Shown one piece after another: positions 9,873 to 20,386 of a DNA stretch of 64,000 nucleotides (positions are counted from its first letter, which is position 1; the number at the start of each line of letters is the position of its first letter). This stretch comes from Paenactinomyces guangxiensis. Its GTDB lineage: Bacteria > Bacillota > Bacilli > Thermoactinomycetales > Thermoactinomycetaceae. Under the pieces are notes generated by a model, which was given only the letters and a program-made list of their open reading frames with translations, searched no databases and was not told the origin of the DNA. Location of the stretch: the NCBI RefSeq assembly GCF_016055185.1, contig NZ_JAECVR010000012.1, positions 1-64,000 of the forward strand, written 5' to 3'. The translations under genes and the position numbers were made by a program.

Positions 9873-10362
9873 CGAATTCTTCTTGAGCAAGAGGGATTTG
9901 CTCAGTGTGTTAAAACGTGTATTTAGTGGTGGAGAAGTATTGACAGCCGATTTGCAGGAACGCTTTTTTTCTACTTTGCCAAGCGAGTTGATCAATCTTT
10001 ATGGGCCAACGGAGGCTTGTATTGATGCTGCCTATTGGATATGTGACAGAAACAGCAAGGAACAGTGTATCCCTATTGGACGACCGATCAACAATGCGAA
10101 ACTATTCATTTTAGATGAACAATTGCAACCCGTCCCCATCGGGGTTTCAGGCGAATTGTATATTGGTGGATACGGCCTGGCCAAGGGTTATTTAAACCGG
10201 CCAGATTTAACAGCGGAGCGCTTTATCTTTAGTGATGCATTAGGGATGCGTTTATATAAAACAGGCGATATTGCCCGTTATTTGCCCGGTGGTGAGATTG
10301 TGTTTGTCGGGCGAAAAGACAACCAGGTAAAACTCCGTTTCGCATTGAGTTGGAAGAGATAG
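9817..10362 (+). pseudogene. NRPS protein 2: middle and C-terminal part of A2
   Basis: Useful homology starts at about 9911 (LKRVFSGGEVL). The first part of this frame is a shadow of the preceding one. It carries A5 LYGPTEACIDAAY, A6 GELYIGG, A7 RLYKTGDIARYLPGG and A8 GRKDNQVKLR, then leaves frame where GYRIELEEIE is expected; the gap suggests loss of four bases near 10335. Joined with the previous fragment, the pocket reads D-A-W-Q-F-G-L-I-D, which I remember as a glutamine code (tyrocidine synthetase type). A Gln-activating domain is therefore the best inference. Confidence 0.8.
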
Positions 10363-13300
10363 AAAGGATTCTTAAAAAGCATCCGGCTGTCAATGATGCA
10401 GTGGTTGTGGTGAGAGAAGATGAACAAACAAACCAAAATCTGGTGGCTTATCTGGTAAAAGCAAAAGAAAGAGAGCAGGAACAAGAAAAAGAGTTTCGAT
10501 CTTTTTTAAAAGAGATTCTTCCTGAATATATGATTCCTAATCTGTTTGTGTTTCTGCCTAAATTGCCATTAACGGCAAATGGCAAAACAGATCGGAAAGC
10601 TTTGCCCATACCCAATCAAGAAAAAAATGACATCAATACAAGCATGGCTCTTCCACAAAACGAAATCGAACGAATCGTCGCCAGCTTATTTTCGGAAGTA
10701 TTGCACAAAAAAATAGTTGGCAGGGATGAAGATTTCTTTGAATCAGGGGGCCATTCGCTTGTTGCGACGCAGTTGATCGCCCGTTTACGAAATGCGTTTG
10801 AAGTGGATATTCCTTTAGTAAGCATTTTTGAATCTTCCACTGTGGCGGTTTTATCTGATACGATTGCAAAGCTGTTGGCGAAAGATGAGATACAAGCTGT
10901 TCCACCGTTAAAGGCCTTATCCAATGACGCAGAAACTGTCCCGTTATCCTTCGCACAACAGCGTTTATGGTTTTTAGACCAATTAGAACCGAACAGCCCG
11001 ATCTATAATATGCCGTTTGCCATCCGGATCAAAGGGATCTTAGATAGGAAGATGTTGGAAAAAGCATTAAGTGAAATCATTTTACGGCATAAAGCTTTAA
11101 GGACAACATTTTTAGAAGTGGATGGTGAGGCAGTACAAAAAATTCATCACCCATCCAACATAAAGTTGCCCGTTGTGGATTTGCGCCGGTATTCTGAGAG
11201 TGAGCGTGAAGCAAAAGCCTGCCGTTTAGCTAAACAAGAGGCGAAAAAACCTTTTAACTTGGAACAAGGCCCCTTAATTCGAGCGACACTGGTCCAACTC
11301 CAGGATAACGACCATTTGTTTATATTCAATATTCATCATATTGTCTACGATGGATGGTCAAGAGGTGTTTTCATAAGTGAACTGACGACGTTATATCAAG
11401 TATTTACTGAAGGAAGACCTTCTCCTCTGGAAGATTTGCCTGTCCAATATCCGGATTATTCCGTCTGGCAACGGCAGTGGCTGCGCGATGAAGTATTAGA
11501 CAAGCAGTTAAATTATTGGCGGTCCTGTTTGGATGGAGAGTTACCCCAGCTTCTTTTACCGACAGACAGACCAAGAACGGTAGGGCAAACCTTCAATGGG
11601 GCCATTCATACTGTGAAAATATCATTAGACTTAACGGAAAGATTACAAGAACTGAGCGCCAGAGAAGGATCAACTTTGTTCATGACGCTGTTGGCGGCTT
11701 ATAATACTTTGTTATACCGATATACGCAACAAGAGGATATTCTGGTAGGAACTGCGATTGCCAATCGAAATCATCCAGAGCTGGAGAAATTGATCGGCTT
11801 TTTTGTAAACACGTTGGTAATGAGGACGGATTTGTCCGGAAATCCTTCTTTTCGTGAACTATTGAAGCGTGTACGCAAAATGGCTTTGCAGGCTTACGCC
11901 CATCAGGATCTGCCATTTGAAAAATTGGTGGAAGAATTGTGCCCAGACCGGGATGCTTCACATTCACCTTTATTTAAAGTGATGTTTTCTCTGCACAATA
12001 CGCCGCAGCATAAGTGGGAACTGCCCAATTTAACTATTACTGCAATGGATCTAGAGAGTGAAACCGCAAAATTTGATATGAACGTGGAAGTAACTGAAGA
12101 GGAAGATGGGTTAACGATAGCGCTGGAATATAATGTTGATTTGTTCGATAAAGAAACCATTGAAAGATTTGGTTTGAATTTTTGTACTTTACTGGAGCAG
12201 ATTGTGCAAAACCCCAAGCAAACCATTTCCGATATACCGATCTTAACTGATGAGCAAAAAAGAGAATTGCTGGATCTCTGCGGGCAAAACGGAAGCTTGG
12301 ACTGGGGAGAGTCAGAGGAGGCCATTCATCATGTGTTTGAGAAACAGGCTCAAGATACGCCGCACAGAAAGACTTTAACATTTGAAGGAAAGAGTTTAAC
12401 TTATGAGCAGTTAAATGAACAAGCGAATCAGTTGGCTCATTATTTGCGGAAAAAAGGGATGACGGATGGAGCAAGGATCGCTGTTTGTCTGGAACGTTCC
12501 GCAGAAATGGTTGTGACACTGTTGGCCATCTTAAAAGCGGGTGGTGTTTATGTCCCGCTTGATCCTCACTATCCAAAAGAGCGTTTGACTTATATGGTTG
12601 AAGATGCCGATCCCGCTTTATGGATCACGCGAGAAAAGTTTTTAAATCATATTCCCTCACATCAGGCCGAACCCATTGTTTATGATGAAACATTGGCGGA
12701 AGAACTTAAAGTTGAAGATAAAAGAAATTTGTCAGACTCAACGCCCAGATCATCATTGGCTTACATTATGTATACCTCTGGCTCGACAGGTCAGCCAAAG
12801 GGAGTATGTGTAACACATCGGGGCGTTGTCAGTTTAGTAAAAGAGACGGAGTTCATCCCTTTTTCCCCTCATGAAACATGGTTGCAGTTTGCGCCGGTTT
12901 CCTTTGATGCGGCGACATTTGAGATTTGGGGAAGCTTGCTGAACGGTGCGGAACTTGTTGTGTTTCCGCCATATCTCCCGTCTCTGGAGGAATTGGGGGC
13001 ATTTATTCAAGAACAGCAAATTACGGTTTTATGGTTAACATCCGGTTTATTTAATCAAATGGTTGACTATAATCTGTCAAGTTTATGCCAGGTTCGTTAC
13101 TTGATTGCAGGTGGAGATGTGCTGTCCGTCCCACATGTGAGAAAAGCATTACAGGAGCTGCCGGAATGTCAACTCAATATGATATCGGTCTGGAAGGTAA
13201 CTGGTGAATTAAACATAGTGGTGTTGAAAGATTGCTTGGATGAGATTGTGCGTCGCCATGGTTCTTTGCGCACAATTTTTGTGGATGGCTCTGAAGGACC

Positions 13301-13496
13301 TGTGCAAAAAATTCTACCATCATTGGCATTGCCTTTTTCAGTGGTTCACCTTGAGGAAAAACCCAGAGATACACGATATGATCAAGCGTATGAGCTGGCA
13401 AAAAAGGAAGCGCATCATTCGTTTAATCTTGAAACAGGGCCGTTGATTCGCGTGAATTTGGTTCAACTAAGTAACAAGAATATTTCTTTATTGTGA
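10350..13496 (+). pseudogene. NRPS protein 2: T2, condensation domain, truncated A3 fused to part of a further C domain
   Basis: In order: the end of A2 (LTANGKTDRKA), a carrier domain (DEDFFESGGHSLVA), an apparently complete condensation domain (SFAQQRLWFLDQLE; C3 NIHHIVYDGWS) and an adenylation domain with A3 AYIMYTSGSTGQPKG. A3 is cut at ELPECQLN near 13178, before A5. From there the same frame reads the interior of another condensation domain (MISVWKVTGELN...LRTIFVDG), so the rest of A3, its carrier and the start of the next C domain are deleted in frame. Visible pocket residues of A3 are D-A-F-W-I-G, the start of the known valine code. A lost base near 13475 ends the frame at NISLL. Confidence 0.85.
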
Positions 13497-13498
13497 AT

Positions 13499-13811
13499 AT
13501 GCACCATATTATCACGGACGGGTGATCGATGGGAGTTTTTATCAAAGAGCTTGTTTCATTGTATCCCTCTTTTTTTGGATCAAGCGCCCTCTCCTCTTTC
13601 GCAGCTTCCTGTCCAATATACGGATTATACCCAGTGGCAACGAGAGTATTTGCAGGGAGAAGTTTGGGACAGACAGCTATCGTTTTGGAAACGTTTATTT
13701 ACGAATGAGCTTCCGGTGTTGCAATTGCCTGCGGACCGACCGAGACCTACTCGGTCGGTCTTTAAGGGAGATATTGTTACCCTTAAATTCAAAAATTATT
13801 GGACGAATTAA
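13499..13811 (+). pseudogene. NRPS: mutated catalytic centre of the last condensation domain
   Basis: Read from 13499 in frame, the sequence gives MHHIITDG, then TGA at 13523-13525, then SMGVFIKELVS. The tryptophan of HHxxxDGWS has become a stop. A frameshift in the T-rich tract near 13565-13575 moves the rest to another frame (LDQAPSPLSQLPVQYTDY...LPADRPRPT). A third slip near 13795 interrupts LKFQKLLDELKHWS. Three lesions in about 300 bases make this the most damaged part of the locus. Confidence 0.75.
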
Positions 13812-14350
13812 AGCATTGGAGCATCCAGGAACAAGTCACTCTTTTTGTCACCTTGTTTACAGCATTTATTGTGTTACTTTATCGCTATTCGGGCCAAGAA
13901 GATATTATTGTGGGCACACCTGTGTCGAATCGCAATCGCAGCGAAATAGAAGGGTTAATTGGCTTTTTTGTGAATACGCTTGCTTTGCGGACAAATTTAT
14001 CCGGTAACCCGAGCTTTCAGCAATTGGTTAAAAAAGTAAAAGAAATGTTTGCGGAAGCATATATGCACCAAGATATTCCCTTTGAAAAGCTGGTAGCGGA
14101 ATTAAAACCGGAACGTGATGTAAGTCAATCTCCCCTGTTCCGTGTCATGTTTGCCTTGCAAAATGCACCCCTGCCTCCGCTTGAATTGCCTGGTTTGGTA
14201 TTTGAACCAGTAGAAGTTTACAACGATACGGCTAAGTTTGATTTGTTTTTATCCATTACGGAATTGGAAGATGGCTTGTCCTGTGTACTTGAATATAGTT
14301 ACAGAATTATTCGATTCCGATACGGTGGAACGAATGATGGGGCATTATGA
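13799..14350 (+). pseudogene. NRPS: C-terminal half of the last condensation domain
   Basis: The fragment contains the condensation-domain segments YSGQEDIIVGTPVSNRN (C4), IEGLIGFFVNTLALR (C5) and HQDIPFEKLVAEL (C6). It leaves frame after SCVLEYS near 14300, and the following ELFDSDTVERMMGHY is in the next frame. It belongs to the elongation module whose A domain follows immediately. Confidence 0.8.
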
Positions 14351-16028
14351 AACCTTGCTTAAAGCAATCGCAGCAAATCCGAAGCAAAAGATTTCATCCA
14401 TTCCCTTATTGACGGAAATGGAGAAAAGGAAACTGCTGACGGAATGGAACGGAACAGATACCTGGTTTCCAAATAAGAAATGCATTCATGAGTTATTTGA
14501 AGAACAAGTAGACATAAATCCCCATGCGATCGCTGTAATTGATAGGGAGATGAGATACAGTTATTTGGAATTGAATAAGCGTGCTAACAAACTGGCTTAT
14601 TTTTTGCAACAAAAGGGAGTTGGCCCCAATGTATTTGTGGGTATATGCATGGATCGCACGTTTGATATGATTGTGGGACTACTGGGAATACTTAAAGCCG
14701 GAGGATCGTATGTTCCACTGGATCCCGATTACCCCAAAGAGCGTTTGGCTTATATCATAAATGATACGAAAATGAATTTTTTGGTTACCGGGCAGAGAAA
14801 CACAGACAAGCATGGTGTTATAAATAGAAAAACAAATGCGGACCAGCTGGCGTATGTTATTTATACTTCCGGTTCCACTGGGCAGCCCAAAGGGGTAATG
14901 ATTCAACATAAACAAGCAGTCGCAATGATTTCCTGGGCCAAAAACGTGTTTTCTGATGAAGAACTTGCGGGAGTGCTGGCATCCACATCGATTTGTTTTG
15001 ATCTTTCAATCTTTGAGATTTTTGTCCCTTTATGCCGGGGGAAAAAAGTGATCCTGGCGGAAAATGCCTTATATTTGGCAGAGTTGCCTAACGCACAAGA
15101 AGTGACATTGATCAACACTGTGCCGACAGCGATTGCCGAATTGCTAAAGGTTGAGGGGATTCCTCGATCTGTAAAAGTGGTAAATTTGGCCGGTGAAGCA
15201 TTAGATGAAAAACTGGTGCAACAGATCTATCAAAAAGAGTGGATTGAGAAAGTAAATAATTTATATGGGCCGTCCGAAACAACGACTTACTCAACTTATG
15301 CGCTTATTCCCAGAGATCCGGAATTAAAAGTTCATATTGGAAAACCCATTGCCAACACTCAAATCTATATTTTAGATTCTGAACATCAGATTGTTCCGAT
15401 TGGGGTTCCTGGCGAGATATTTATCGGTGGTGCAGGCTTGTCACAAGGATACTTGAATCAGCCTGAGTTGACTGCTGAAAAATTTATTGCCCATCCTTTT
15501 CGTAGTCATCAAGGAGAAAAGTTATATAAAACAGGTGATTTAGCGCGCTTTTTGTCAGATGGGAATATTGAATATTTAGGAAGGCAAGATTACCAGGTCA
15601 AAATTCGAGGGTATCGTATTGAAACAAAAGAAGTGGAGGTGGTTTTAAAACAACATAGTGCGGTCAAAGAAAGTGTTGTTATGGTGAAGGAGGGTCCGGA
15701 TGGAAATAAGCGATTAATTGCTTTCCTGACAGGTAAACAGCCGGTCCCCACTATAAAAGAAATTCGCAGCTATCTGTTAGAAAAACTTCCCGGTTTTATG
15801 GTACCGAGTTCCTTCATCTTATTGGATTCTTTTCCCCTAACGTTAAACGGTAAAATTGATCGAAAAGCACTTTTGCAAATGAGTCAGGAAATGGCGGAGG
15901 AAGAAGCAGGTCTTATTTTGCCTCGTGATTGGGTTGAGCTGAAAATGGCACTTAAGTGGGAGGAGTTGTTGGGAGTCAAATCGGTTGGTGTAAATGATAA
16001 CTTCTTTTACTTAGGTGGCGACTCTTAA
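14238..16028 (+). pseudogene. NRPS terminal module: adenylation domain A4 and carrier domain
   Basis: After the end of the C domain (from about 14305) comes a complete adenylation domain: AYVIYTSGSTGQPKG, SICFDLSIFEIF, NLYGPSETTTYS, GEIFIGGAGL, LYKTGDLARF, QDYQVKIRGYRIE and LTLNGKIDRKA. The pocket reads D-L-F-N-N-A-L-T-Y, which I recall as an alanine code (saframycin/safracin-type A domains). The carrier motif reads DNFFYLGGDS and then TAA at 16026-16028; one missing base would restore GGDSLTAVQFIAWL, which continues in another frame to about 16145. The alanine prediction fits the alanine racemase gene just downstream. Confidence 0.85.
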
Positions 16029-16155
16029 CGGCTGTTCAATTTATTGCTTGGTTAAGAGAGGAATTTCAACCAGAATTCCCATTATCTATGTTATTTGAAA
16101 AACAAACGATCGCTAAACTAACACGAGAACAGGGTCGTGATTTTACTGTTCTCCT

Positions 16156-16962
16156 TTGTTGCCTTTACAGACCAAAGGGGAAAAAGTGCCTTTTTTTTGC
16201 GTTCACCCGGTTGGGGGAAATGCCTTCTCTTATATTCATCTAGCCGATGCGCTGGGAATGGATCAACCTTTTTATTGTTTACAGGCCCAGGGGCTGGAAG
16301 ATGATGTCCCCCCCATTGAAGATGTTCAGACAATGGCTCTACATTATATGAAATATCTTCTTGGCAAGCAGGAAGAGCCGCCATATGTGTTGGGCGGGTA
16401 TTCGTTTGGCGGTATTGTAGCTCTGGAAATGGCTAGAGAATTAAGACACCGAGGTTTAGAAACGCTTTTGGTTCTCATTGATGCTATTTGTCCAAGTGTT
16501 ATCGCAAATAAAAAGACATATTTAAGTGAAGAAGTGTTGTTAAATGAATTTGCTAAGGAATTAATGATTCGGGCAGGCAAAACGTTAAAGCGAAAATGGG
16601 TAGAAAAATTGGGAACAGACACACCGGAACAGGCTATTGAGCGGATGCGGAGAGAACTGATTGAAGCGAATGTGTTGAAGCCGGATATAGGATATCAGCA
16701 ACTCTGGCGCTATTACCAAGTTTTAAAGTTCAATACGCTAGCTTTTAATCAGTATCATTCAAAACCTTATCATGGAAAAGTGATCTTAATTCGTGCAGAG
16801 GAACAGTTGTTGAAAGAGATGAAAGATAAGGAAATGCTCGGCTGGGAGGAAACACTTTCTGACCTTACTGTTTTTAGAGTGCCGGGTAACCATTTTACCT
16901 GTTTGTTCCCACCCCATGTTAATGATGTAGCTGCATTGTTGAAGGATACACTTAAGGTATAA
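16156..16962 (+). pseudogene. NRPS terminal thioesterase (TE) domain
   Basis: About 268 residues of a type I thioesterase that would release the peptide by hydrolysis or cyclisation. The motifs are FFCVHPVGGNAFSY (oxyanion region), the nucleophile elbow GYSFGG with Ser83, Asp109 in LVLIDA and the catalytic His in GNHFTCL near the end. The catalytic triad is complete. Homology continues upstream in another frame through the end of the carrier domain (16028-16145), so the TE was part of the large protein and is now separated by a frameshift near 16145-16155. An ATG at 16156 happens to exist but has no good ribosome binding site. Confidence 0.85.
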
Positions 16963-17045
16963 CGAAGTGAAAAACAGGGCTCCCTAGTCGCTATTTAAAA
17001 AGTATATCACCAAAATATTTCAAATAAAAAATATTTTTTTGTGTA

Positions 17046-18185
17046 ATGGGGGTTAATAGTGAACAGTTGGTAGCAGAAGTTAATTTGAGTGCAATTGCTT
17101 TTAATTATCGTGAAGTTCGTCACATGATCAATCCTCAAGCTAAAATCATGGGGGTAGTTAAAGGGGATGCATATGGACACGGATTGGTTCAGGTAGCTAA
17201 AACTTTAGCTGCTCAAGGTGTAGATCAATTAGCTGTTGCCAGCATTCAGGAAGGAGTACAGTTACGCCAGGCAGGAATTACCTTGCCGATCCTCGTATTG
17301 GGTTATACCCACTCTGCTCAAGCTAAAGAGATTGTTCAATATGATTTGATGCAGTCTGTTTTTTCTCTGGATATGGCACAGGCTTTATCAGAGGCAGCCC
17401 ATCGGAAGACAAAAATTCATATTAAAATTGATACAGGATTAGGCAGAGTTGGCTTTCTCCCAAATCATTTGTCTATTGAGTGGATAAAAAAGATACAAGG
17501 TTTATCTGGTATCCAAATTGAAGGAATCTATACTCACTTTTCATCTGCGAGTGATGAGGATAAGGGTTCTGTTTCTCACCAATATCATATTTTTGCTTCC
17601 TTTATTCATCGTTTAGAAGAAGAAAATATTCACATTCCGATTCGCCATGCCGCCAATAGCCCCTCCATTATCCAATTTCCAGAGACGCATTTAAATATGG
17701 TTCGACCAGGCATATTATTGTATGGTTTACTTCCGTCTTCGAAAATAAAGGCTGACTACTTACAATTAAAAGAAGCAATGACCTTGAAATCGCGGGTGAT
17801 CTTTTTGAAAAGTGTTGATAAAGGTGTTTCCATTGGATATGGGAGAAGCTTTATTACCAGGCGTAAAAGTCAAATCGCTACCATTTCTGTTGGATTTGCT
17901 TATGGTTATTCCCGTTCTTTATCCAATCAGGGATATGTATTGATACGTGAAGCATATGCCCCTATTGTAGGAATGATTAGTATGCATCATATTATGGTGG
18001 ATGTTACAGATATTCCAAATATAACTGTTTGGGATGAAGTAGTTTTATTTGGACGGATGGGAAATAAAAGAATTTCTGTAAATACGCTTTCTGATTTAGC
18101 TAAGACAATAAACACAGAAATTCTCTGTTCAATAGGTTCAAAAGTGCCAAGAGTGTATACTCTGACTGAAGAGTTTGTGATATGA
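17046..18185 (+). CDS. alr: Alanine racemase-family amino acid racemase, divergent
   Basis: This is a 379-residue fold-type III PLP enzyme that would interconvert L- and D-alanine or a related amino acid. PLP lysine K39 (VVKGDAYGHG) and the catalytic tyrosine Y265 (SIGYGRSF) are present, as are KIDTGLGRVGF and the PLP-ring arginine R220 (VRPGI). Normally conserved positions differ: GYADG is GFAYG (F284, Y286) and the CMD substrate loop is S312-M313-H314. It starts 83 bp after the NRPS thioesterase, on the same strand. A cluster-specific racemase supplying a D-amino acid fits, because no epimerisation domain is visible in the NRPS. The start ATG 17046 has a weak binding site. Confidence 0.85.
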   Translation: MGVNSEQLVAEVNLSAIAFNYREVRHMINPQAKIMGVVKGDAYGHGLVQVAKTLAAQGVDQLAVASIQEGVQLRQAGITLPILVLGYTHSAQAKEIVQYDLMQSVFSLDMAQALSEAAHRKTKIHIKIDTGLGRVGFLPNHLSIEWIKKIQGLSGIQIEGIYTHFSSASDEDKGSVSHQYHIFASFIHRLEEENIHIPIRHAANSPSIIQFPETHLNMVRPGILLYGLLPSSKIKADYLQLKEAMTLKSRVIFLKSVDKGVSIGYGRSFITRRKSQIATISVGFAYGYSRSLSNQGYVLIREAYAPIVGMISMHHIMVDVTDIPNITVWDEVVLFGRMGNKRISVNTLSDLAKTINTEILCSIGSKVPRVYTLTEEFVI

Positions 18186-18491
18186 ACATATTCAAATGAA
18201 ACTATCGTCTGTTTTTTTGTGATGTAATTTGCAATTACATGGTGAAATAATTGGTAAGACCAAGTGAAAAAAGGAGTAATAGCGAGAATCTCTAAATTTC
18301 CTGTATAAATACGAAATGACTTGAGTTTCACTAGAGAGTATCTCAAGTCATTTTCCATTTAATAATTATATGATATTCCTCCCTCGTAGAGAGAACTGGG
18401 GATAAAATGGATCAAAAGTCAACTTCTTTGAGGAGGTAGCGAAGTTCAAATTTGGTGCCGATGAAATCCGCGTTTTTCTGTCGGGACCCCA
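18186..18491. other. Intergenic stretch with a repeated hairpin
   Basis: This is about 300 bases between the racemase gene and the convergent methyltransferase pseudogene. I see no gene. It contains the hairpin at 18315-18352, listed separately, and an AGGAGG-like site at about 18430 with no convincing ORF behind it. Confidence 0.5.
18311..18363. repeat. Hairpin repeat, copy 1
   Basis: An 11-bp perfect inverted repeat, AATGACTTGAG (18315-18325) and CTCAAGTCATT (18342-18352), has a 16-base loop and is followed by TTCC and an AT-rich run. A near copy including flanks (ACGAAATGA...CATTTTCCAT) occurs at 26305-26356. It may act as a terminator for the racemase transcript, but the U-run is short. 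Confidence 0.6.
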
Positions 18492-19504
18492 CTATAGGGT
18501 GTTCCTTTTTTCAAGCACAAACAGCGCTGGGTGCAAACCCTTCAAACTCAGTGGATAGGACTTTAGGCAAGAGAATCCAAATCGTTCTGCTTCCTCCAGA
18601 ATTTGATGAGTACTCTCAGATAAAATAACAGCTGTTCCGTTTGGAATCAAAATTCTGGATATCTCTTTCATCACGTGATGTTTGAATGATCTTATATCCT
18701 CATCAATTGAAATCTGTCTTCCAAACGGTAGGTTTGTAACAACTTTATTGACAGAATTAGAGTTAAGAGGGGTTTTTCGTGCATCCCAAACATTAACCTG
18801 AACATTAGCATAATAGAGATTCTCTTTGGCTAACATCGTAATTGTGCTTGAAATATCGCCGCCAATAATTTGATTTGCAGGGTATACGACTCGTTCTGAT
18901 AAAATGGTGCCTGATCCACAGCAGAGGTCTACGAAAGTATCTGTTGGTTGAGGATCTGACAGCCACACCATCGCATGAGCTACAGTAGGTAACAATGATG
19001 AGAGAACTCCCTTTTCTTCTTACGATAACGAAATGCAGCATCAGTGAGGCGAAGTGAGAAAGTTACTTCATTATGTTCAATATCAAGCCGGAGTTCTATT
19101 TGATGATTTTTGGCTGTTCCAACTCTCCAACTGGGATACCTTTTTTGAATCCCCTCCATCGCCACTTCAGCGGCTTCAAAACGGCTATATGTTTGTTTGC
19201 CTTTGCGGCTTGCGTTCACTCGAAATGATTTCTTTTTATCTAGAAAATACAAATCCAATTGAGACATCCGCTCTCTCAACTGAGATAAATGCTGTTTATG
19301 TGGTCCAATCTGAAATTGATCAATAAATCGAAACAAATTATCTGCTGACCTTAAAGAACTCAAGCATGCAAATGATTTTGATGTAGTAAAGAAAACTTTT
19401 CCTCTCTTTATTTGTGTTATTTCAGCATCACACATCTTATGCCTGATTTCATTTGATAAAACGTATTCTAATCCGGGCAATACACTCGCAAAATAAAGAG
19501 TCAT
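18492..19504 (-). pseudogene. THUMP-domain class I SAM-dependent RNA methyltransferase, frameshifted
   Basis: The N-terminal half (about 18998-19504) starts MTLYFASVLPGLEYVLSNEI and carries a THUMP-like RNA-binding region. The C-terminal half (18492-18990) has the Rossmann methyltransferase motif FVDLCCGSGTI and the catalytic loop TNLPFG, as in Trm11/Trm14/RlmL-type enzymes that methylate guanosine N2. The two halves are in different frames: after RYRKKKREFSH the expected SLLPTVAHAMVW continues one frame over at about 18985-18995. ATG 19504 has GGAGG 8 bases upstream. A single indel explains the break, so this may be a real pseudogene or a sequencing error. Confidence 0.8.
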
Positions 19505-19673
19505 ATTAACGCCTCCGCATATTGAACACCGTTTAAAGAACACAAAAAAGCCGCAAATGAACCACCCGCTTGATTCATCACGGCCTCCTGTGAAACTTAT
19601 TTATTTAAAATGGCATTATGATGATCGAGTTCATTGACTGTTGACACTTGAAAAAATGCACAACAAACTAAAC

Positions 19674-19696
19674 CTCCTTCAAACAAGGAGTTTTTT
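19674..19696 (+). terminator. Weak terminator-like hairpin
   Basis: CTCCTT (19674-19679) pairs with AAGGAG (19685-19690), followed by six T. The stem is only 6 bp and no intact plus-strand gene precedes it, so its role is doubtful. Confidence 0.35.
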
Positions 19697-20226
19697 CCTT
19701 TCAAGCATCAAACATTATTCAATTTGTGATTATTGAATAACTGTCAAGAACACTGCCATCATCATGATTAGAATACCTCCGTTCACTTCTGATATGGACT
19801 ATTTTATATCCTCAAATTTGGGGAATCAACCCATACAACTTTATTCCTTTTTGGTATCAACAAGCAGCGACGTGTTGCCTATTCTCAATGGCCCAGGTTC
19901 CACAATGATGATAAATCACTTGACTACCCATTTGAATTAGATGTGCACGAAACTTTTATGAATACAAATAAATAAATGAATGCTTTACATCATGTTAAAA
20001 ACCATTCACTTTGAGCTAAGAGCGGGGGCCGTTCCACGTACCTGCCATGATTTGGTCGAAGAGATCTCCGAATTGTTGCTGGCTCTTAACGTGGGACCTC
20101 TTTGTCCGATAATTAAAAACTAGTTTGCAACACAAACAAAAAACAAAATCCAAAAAAACTACTATAAGAAAGAGTACACGATGTCTATATACGCTCAAAT
20201 AGATGTAGTTATGAAATGAGTTAGTT

Positions 20227-20386
20227 GTGAGTGGAGCTAATAATGCTCGTCTTGTTTATACTAATCAGGATTTGAGCAAACCATTCTTTACTTATGAATA
20301 TCACTTTCTGGATTGGTATGAGCGATGGTTAGATAAAGTCATTAAAAGGCTATGATATTTCCTGGTTTGGAACGAATATGGAATAA
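20227..20386 (+). pseudogene. C-terminal relic of an SMI1/KNR4-family (immunity-type) gene
   Basis: Read from 20227, one frame gives ANNARLVYTNQDLSKPFF and then FLDWYERWLDKVI before a stop. The next frame continues GYDISWFGTNME and stops at 20386. Segments of the kind FLDWYERWLDEVI are typical of the C-terminus of SMI1/KNR4-domain proteins, many of which are immunity proteins for polymorphic toxins. The N-terminal part is missing and there is a frameshift near 20345. The family call is from memory of the motif and is moderately sure. Confidence 0.5.

Noticed and set aside
3529-16962. Programmed ribosomal frameshifting as the cause of the NRPS frame breaks
   Set aside because: The slips occur at many unrelated places in both directions and are joined by true nonsense codons and a deletion. 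No consistent slippery heptamer with a downstream structure was seen.
20016-20198. Minus-strand ORF of 60 codons
   Set aside because: No good ribosome binding site, and I do not recognise the protein. It could be a fragment, but nothing supports a gene.
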